Below, in pieces: positions 5,073 to 7,909 of a DNA stretch of 7,909 bases. The stretch is from NCBI GenBank assembly GCA_023441125.1, contig JAEZQV010000013.1:1-7909 (forward strand). The letters run 5' to 3'. Below the pieces are notes generated by a model that was not told the DNA's origin, searched no databases, and saw nothing but the letters and a program-made list of their open reading frames with translations. Numbering within the stretch: the stretch's first letter is position 1; each line of letters begins with the position of its first letter. This stretch comes from Bacillota bacterium. Its GTDB lineage: Bacteria > Bacillota_C > Negativicutes > Sporomusales > Sporomusaceae. The position numbers were made by a program, and so were the translations under genes.

Positions 5073-6105
5073 CATTGATGGGAGAGATGCTGTTATTCAA
5101 TATATAGTTTTTTTAATTGTTGCTTTTTCACTGCTGGTTACGGGCTGTGCGACATTGGATAGAGGCAGTAGTGCTGGTAGTAGTGCTAATGCTTTGGTTG
5201 AAATAGAAAATTATAATACACAGGGAAAGCCTGTCAAAGTTAAATTTCGTCAGGAGCCACAGCGAGTAATTGCCGTTTGGCAAAATTCAGTGGAAACATT
5301 ACTGGCATTAGGCTTACAGGATCGGCTGGTCGCCGCTCTGGGGGTTCCTTATCCTGAATGTATAAAAAAAGAATACCGTCAGGCTTATGAAAGTATTCCT
5401 TTACGCCAGCCATATGTGTTGGATACAGAAAATATGCTTATGCTGGAGCCGGATTTTATTCTGGCATGGGCTTCGACTTTTACGGATAGATACACTCGCT
5501 CTACAGAATTTTGGAATGGTCGCGGTGTGCAAACCTATATGGCGCGGTCTTCTATGCGTGGTACAGGTCCCCAAAGGATAGCAGATGAATATCAGTACAT
5601 CCTGGACATCGGGCGCATTTTTGGAAAAGAGCGACTGGCACAAGTAATAGTGAAACAAATGGACCAAAAAATTCATTTTGTGCAGGAAACCACAAAGGGG
5701 AGAACAAGGCCGCGTGCGCTCATCCTTGAGGTCATAAAGGATCAGATCATGGTTTATGGCAAAGATACTCTTGCCGGCGACATTCTGATGCATGTTTGCG
5801 GGGAGCTTATTGATACGGGCAGAACTATCAGCTATGAGCAGATTATTGAGGAGAATCCGGATGTAATTTTTCTCGTCGTAAGTGAGAATAAGTATGCGTC
5901 AGCAGACCTTGAAGCAAGAACTTTTATGGAAAAAGCAGCTCTGCAAAGTGTAGCGGCTGTACAAAATAAACGAATTTATGTCACCCCGCTTTTTATGGTT
6001 TATAGTAGCGCTGTACGCACATACGATGGAATATGTCTCATGGCGCGGGGGCTTTATCCTGATTTAAAGGAGGAGGACTCAGCTGTTGAAGAAAATAAGG
6101 AATGA
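5044..6105 (+). CDS. btuF: ABC transporter substrate-binding lipoprotein, probable corrinoid-binding protein (BtuF-like)
   Basis: The frame runs to TGA 6103-6105 and encodes up to 353 residues. A lipoprotein signal is visible: hydrophobic IVFLIVAFSLLVTGC with the lipobox Cys at residue 35 of this longest form, so the mature protein would be membrane-anchored. The body matches the periplasmic-binding fold of Fe(III)-siderophore/B12 systems: RVIAVWQNSVETLLALGLQDRLVAA, LMLEPDFILAW, VYGKDTLAGDILMHVCGELID, ISYEQIIEENPDVIFLV and AVQNKRIYVTPL. It would hand substrate to the permease encoded next. The start is uncertain. GTG 5044 lies inside a strong hairpin and lacks a well-spaced ribosome binding site. 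GGGAGAG (5080-5086) is ideally spaced for ATT 5095, a rare start codon that would give a short, uncharged leader. The ATGs at 5078 and 5087 are in another frame that stops at 5105-5107. Function is firm at family level; cobalamin specificity comes from context. Confidence 0.85.
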   Translation: MVVADYHLLSIDGRDAVIQYIVFLIVAFSLLVTGCATLDRGSSAGSSANALVEIENYNTQGKPVKVKFRQEPQRVIAVWQNSVETLLALGLQDRLVAALGVPYPECIKKEYRQAYESIPLRQPYVLDTENMLMLEPDFILAWASTFTDRYTRSTEFWNGRGVQTYMARSSMRGTGPQRIADEYQYILDIGRIFGKERLAQVIVKQMDQKIHFVQETTKGRTRPRALILEVIKDQIMVYGKDTLAGDILMHVCGELIDTGRTISYEQIIEENPDVIFLVVSENKYASADLEARTFMEKAALQSVAAVQNKRIYVTPLFMVYSSAVRTYDGICLMARGLYPDLKEEDSAVEENKE

Positions 6106-7135
6106 TTTTTTTATATTGGGACTAGCTGTCTTGCTTATTGTTGAAATGTTTTTTGCATTAGGAATAGGATCGGTTCATCTTGCAGGCGACAAGCTCTATG
6201 AAACGGTCAAAGCTGGACTTTTTAATGCCAAGGCGGTTGATGCTCCGGGGCAGGGACCGGTTCATGATATTGTCTGGCTGCTGCGAATGCCGCGACTCTT
6301 GCTCGCAGCCTGTGCCGGAGCCAGTCTTGCAGTTTGTGGTGTGGTCATGCAGTCTATTGTAAAGAATCCGCTGGCGGATCCGTATGTTCTTGGTGTATCG
6401 TCAGGCGCTTCTTTAGGAGCTACAGTTTCAATCTTTTTGGGTGTAGGATTGTCTTTTGGAAACAACTTCATTGGCGTATGTTCGTTTATTGGTGCTTTAG
6501 GCGTATCAATGCTAGTACTTATCATTGCCAATATTGGCAGTACAGCAAACTCAGTAAAGCTTCTTCTTGCAGGTATGGCGCTTAATACAGCCTGTTCGGC
6601 GATAGCTAGCTTTGTCGTCTATTTTGCGAATGATAAGAATGGTATACAGACAGTGCTCTTTTGGCTTATGGGCAGTTTTGCGGGTGCCGATTGGAATGAA
6701 TTGGGAATTATTGTGGGGATTACGTTGTTTGGAATCTTGTTTTTCTGGTCGCAAAGCCGTATATTGGACATGATGTTATTTGGCGATCAAACGGCGATTA
6801 CACTTGGAACAGATCTGCGTAAATATCGTCAAGTATATTTGATGCTGAGTTCACTTATGGTTGGCTTTATCGTTTATGCGTCGGGTATGATTGGTTTTGT
6901 CGGTCTTATTGTACCGCATATTGTGCGGCTCTTTGCCGGTACAAACCATAATTATCTTGTGCCTTTATCTGCTTTGGCTGGTGCGCTTTTGCTTGTGTTA
7001 GCTGATGCTCTTTGCCGGACAATGATTCCACGAACGGAGATACCTGTTGGCATTCTCATTTCCTTGATCGGGGCACCGGGATTTGTTTGGCTTATTGCTA
7101 AGAAATCCTATGGTTTCGGAGGCGGCGGGTCATGA
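6086..7135 (+). CDS. btuC: FecCD-family ABC transporter permease, probable corrinoid importer (BtuC-like)
   Basis: A 349-residue inner-membrane protein with many hydrophobic segments, consistent with the roughly ten helices of the BtuC/FhuB/FecCD family. Family signatures include RMPRLLLAACAGASLAVCGVVMQSIVKNPLADPYVLGVSSGASLGA in the N-terminal third, with FVGLIVPHIVRLFAG and PRTEIPVGILISLIGAPGFVWLI near the C-terminus. The start is TTG 6086, inside the end of the binding-protein gene (20-nt overlap). It is supported by a strong AAAGGAGGAGG site at 6066-6076, 9 nt upstream, and by the normal charged leader MKKIRND. The stop overlaps the ATPase start (ATGA 7132-7135). The protein would form a homodimeric channel with two copies of the ATPase. 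Siderophore permeases share these motifs; corrinoid specificity is inferred from the riboswitch. Confidence 0.92.
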   Translation: MKKIRNDFFILGLAVLLIVEMFFALGIGSVHLAGDKLYETVKAGLFNAKAVDAPGQGPVHDIVWLLRMPRLLLAACAGASLAVCGVVMQSIVKNPLADPYVLGVSSGASLGATVSIFLGVGLSFGNNFIGVCSFIGALGVSMLVLIIANIGSTANSVKLLLAGMALNTACSAIASFVVYFANDKNGIQTVLFWLMGSFAGADWNELGIIVGITLFGILFFWSQSRILDMMLFGDQTAITLGTDLRKYRQVYLMLSSLMVGFIVYASGMIGFVGLIVPHIVRLFAGTNHNYLVPLSALAGALLLVLADALCRTMIPRTEIPVGILISLIGAPGFVWLIAKKSYGFGGGGS

Positions 7136-7899
7136 ATATAAAAACTGAAGATATTGCTTTTTCTATAGAGGGCAAAGAAATTTTACAGCAAGTCTCTTTA
7201 GCTGTAGCGAAAAAAGAATTTGTTGGTATCATTGGTCCAAATGGAAGCGGCAAATCAACTCTGCTAAAATGTATCTATCGCGTCCTAAAGCCAGATACTG
7301 GGGCCATTTTTTTTGACGGGAAAAATCTTACCGATATGAGTTTAAAGGAATCTGCTTTGAAAGTGGCAGTTATGGCGCAGCATAATTATTATAATTTCGA
7401 TTTTACGGTGGAATCCATTGTTCTCATGGGACGAGCACCGCATAAAAAACTTCTCGAACGTGATAATGCAAGAGACTATGAGATAGCACGCAAGGTGCTG
7501 CACCTTGTAGGGCTTGAAAATATGGGAAATAGGAAGTTTTCCACTCTCTCCGGCGGTGAGCAGCAGCGAGTGATTCTAGCCAGGACGTTGACCCAGGATA
7601 CACCCTGTTTAATCATGGATGAACCGACCAATCACTTGGATATCAAGTACCAATTGCAGCTTATGGAAATCCTTAAGAAGCTTCATTGTACGACTTTAGC
7701 AGCATTCCATGATTTAAATATTGCAGCCTTATATTGTGACCGGATTATTGCGTTGAAAGATGGCAGAATCGTTGGTAATAATACACCGAAAAATTTGTTA
7801 ACAGCGGAATTTATTTCTGATTTGTATGAAGTGCAGGCAGAGGTATATTTAAATCAAAGTACAGGCAGGCCCAATATCGTCTATATACCTCCGGGATGA
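7132..7899 (+). CDS. btuD: ABC transporter ATP-binding protein, probable corrinoid importer (BtuD-like)
   Basis: A 255-residue cytoplasmic ATPase with all nucleotide-binding motifs intact: Walker A GPNGSGKST (35-43), Q-loop Gln83, signature LSGGEQQR (139-146), Walker B LIMDEPTNHLD (160-170, Asp163 and Glu164) and switch His193 in AFHDLN. It belongs to the Fe-siderophore/B12 branch (FepC/BtuD type) and would drive import through the permease encoded just upstream. The start ATG 7132 overlaps the permease stop by 4 nt, with GGAGG at 7118-7122, 9 nt before it. It ends 10 nt before the window edge, where an overlapping ATGATG (7896-7901) may open a further gene. Confidence 0.94.
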   Translation: MNIKTEDIAFSIEGKEILQQVSLAVAKKEFVGIIGPNGSGKSTLLKCIYRVLKPDTGAIFFDGKNLTDMSLKESALKVAVMAQHNYYNFDFTVESIVLMGRAPHKKLLERDNARDYEIARKVLHLVGLENMGNRKFSTLSGGEQQRVILARTLTQDTPCLIMDEPTNHLDIKYQLQLMEILKKLHCTTLAAFHDLNIAALYCDRIIALKDGRIVGNNTPKNLLTAEFISDLYEVQAEVYLNQSTGRPNIVYIPPG

Positions 7900-7909
7900 T
7901 GGCGCTTTT

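Noticed and set aside
5078..5107. Nine-codon peptide from ATG 5078 as a leader peptide for the ABC genes
   Set aside because: No ribosome site precedes it, and GGGAGAG lies within it rather than before it. It is more likely incidental.
5401..5793. 130-codon minus-strand open frame inside the binding-protein gene
   Set aside because: It is antisense to a well-supported gene and shows no recognisable domain, signal or ribosome site.
1..7909. CRISPR array, tRNA, insertion sequence or phage genes
   Set aside because: I saw no regularly spaced repeats, tRNA-like cloverleaf, transposase or terminal inverted repeats anywhere in the window.

Overview
The window looks like chromosomal DNA from a diderm Firmicute, most likely of the Negativicutes (the Sporomusa/Pelosinus side). 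This is an inference. It rests on a TonB-dependent outer-membrane receptor sitting in a Firmicute-like setting: strong AGGAGG-type ribosome binding sites, a transcription-terminating riboswitch with an intrinsic terminator, and XdhC/YqeC/MocA genes of the kind found in anaerobic clostridia-like bacteria. All genes are on the + strand.

Left part (1-2155): the end of a molybdenum-hydroxylase maturation operon. It holds the C-terminal part of an XdhC-type protein (cut by the window edge), a stand-alone XdhC/CoxI N-terminal-domain protein of 103 residues, a YqeC-type P-loop protein, and a MocA-type molybdenum cofactor cytidylyltransferase. The genes are separated by 3 nt or less, or overlap by 4 nt. 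Together they should make and insert the sulfurated cytosine-dinucleotide molybdenum cofactor into a xanthine-dehydrogenase-like enzyme, possibly a selenium-dependent one. The enzyme itself is not in the window.

Middle (2156-2824): 669 bases without a gene, dense in regulation. In order it holds a sigma-A-type promoter whose -35 box lies in an inverted repeat, a cobalamin riboswitch aptamer with the conserved B12 box, a small hairpin whose loop can kiss the aptamer, a candidate antiterminator, an intrinsic terminator, a second terminator-like hairpin, a third hairpin without a U-tract, and a strong ribosome binding site.

Right part (2825-7899): a corrinoid uptake operon of four genes in order: TonB-dependent receptor (BtuB-like), lipoprotein substrate-binding protein (BtuF-like), FecCD permease (BtuC-like) and ATPase (BtuD-like). 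The receptor would bring cobalamin across the outer membrane. The binding protein would then hand it to the inner-membrane ABC importer. The riboswitch would shut the operon off when cobalamin is plentiful. TonB/ExbB/ExbD are not in the window. A 14-bp perfect hairpin separates the receptor gene from the ABC genes and overlaps the only ordinary start codon of the binding-protein gene. Base composition also changes visibly, from GC-rich in the left operon to AT-richer in the right one.

Nothing here is clearly a new biological system. The parts most worth a second look are the layered leader of the receptor gene and the receptor/binding-protein junction.
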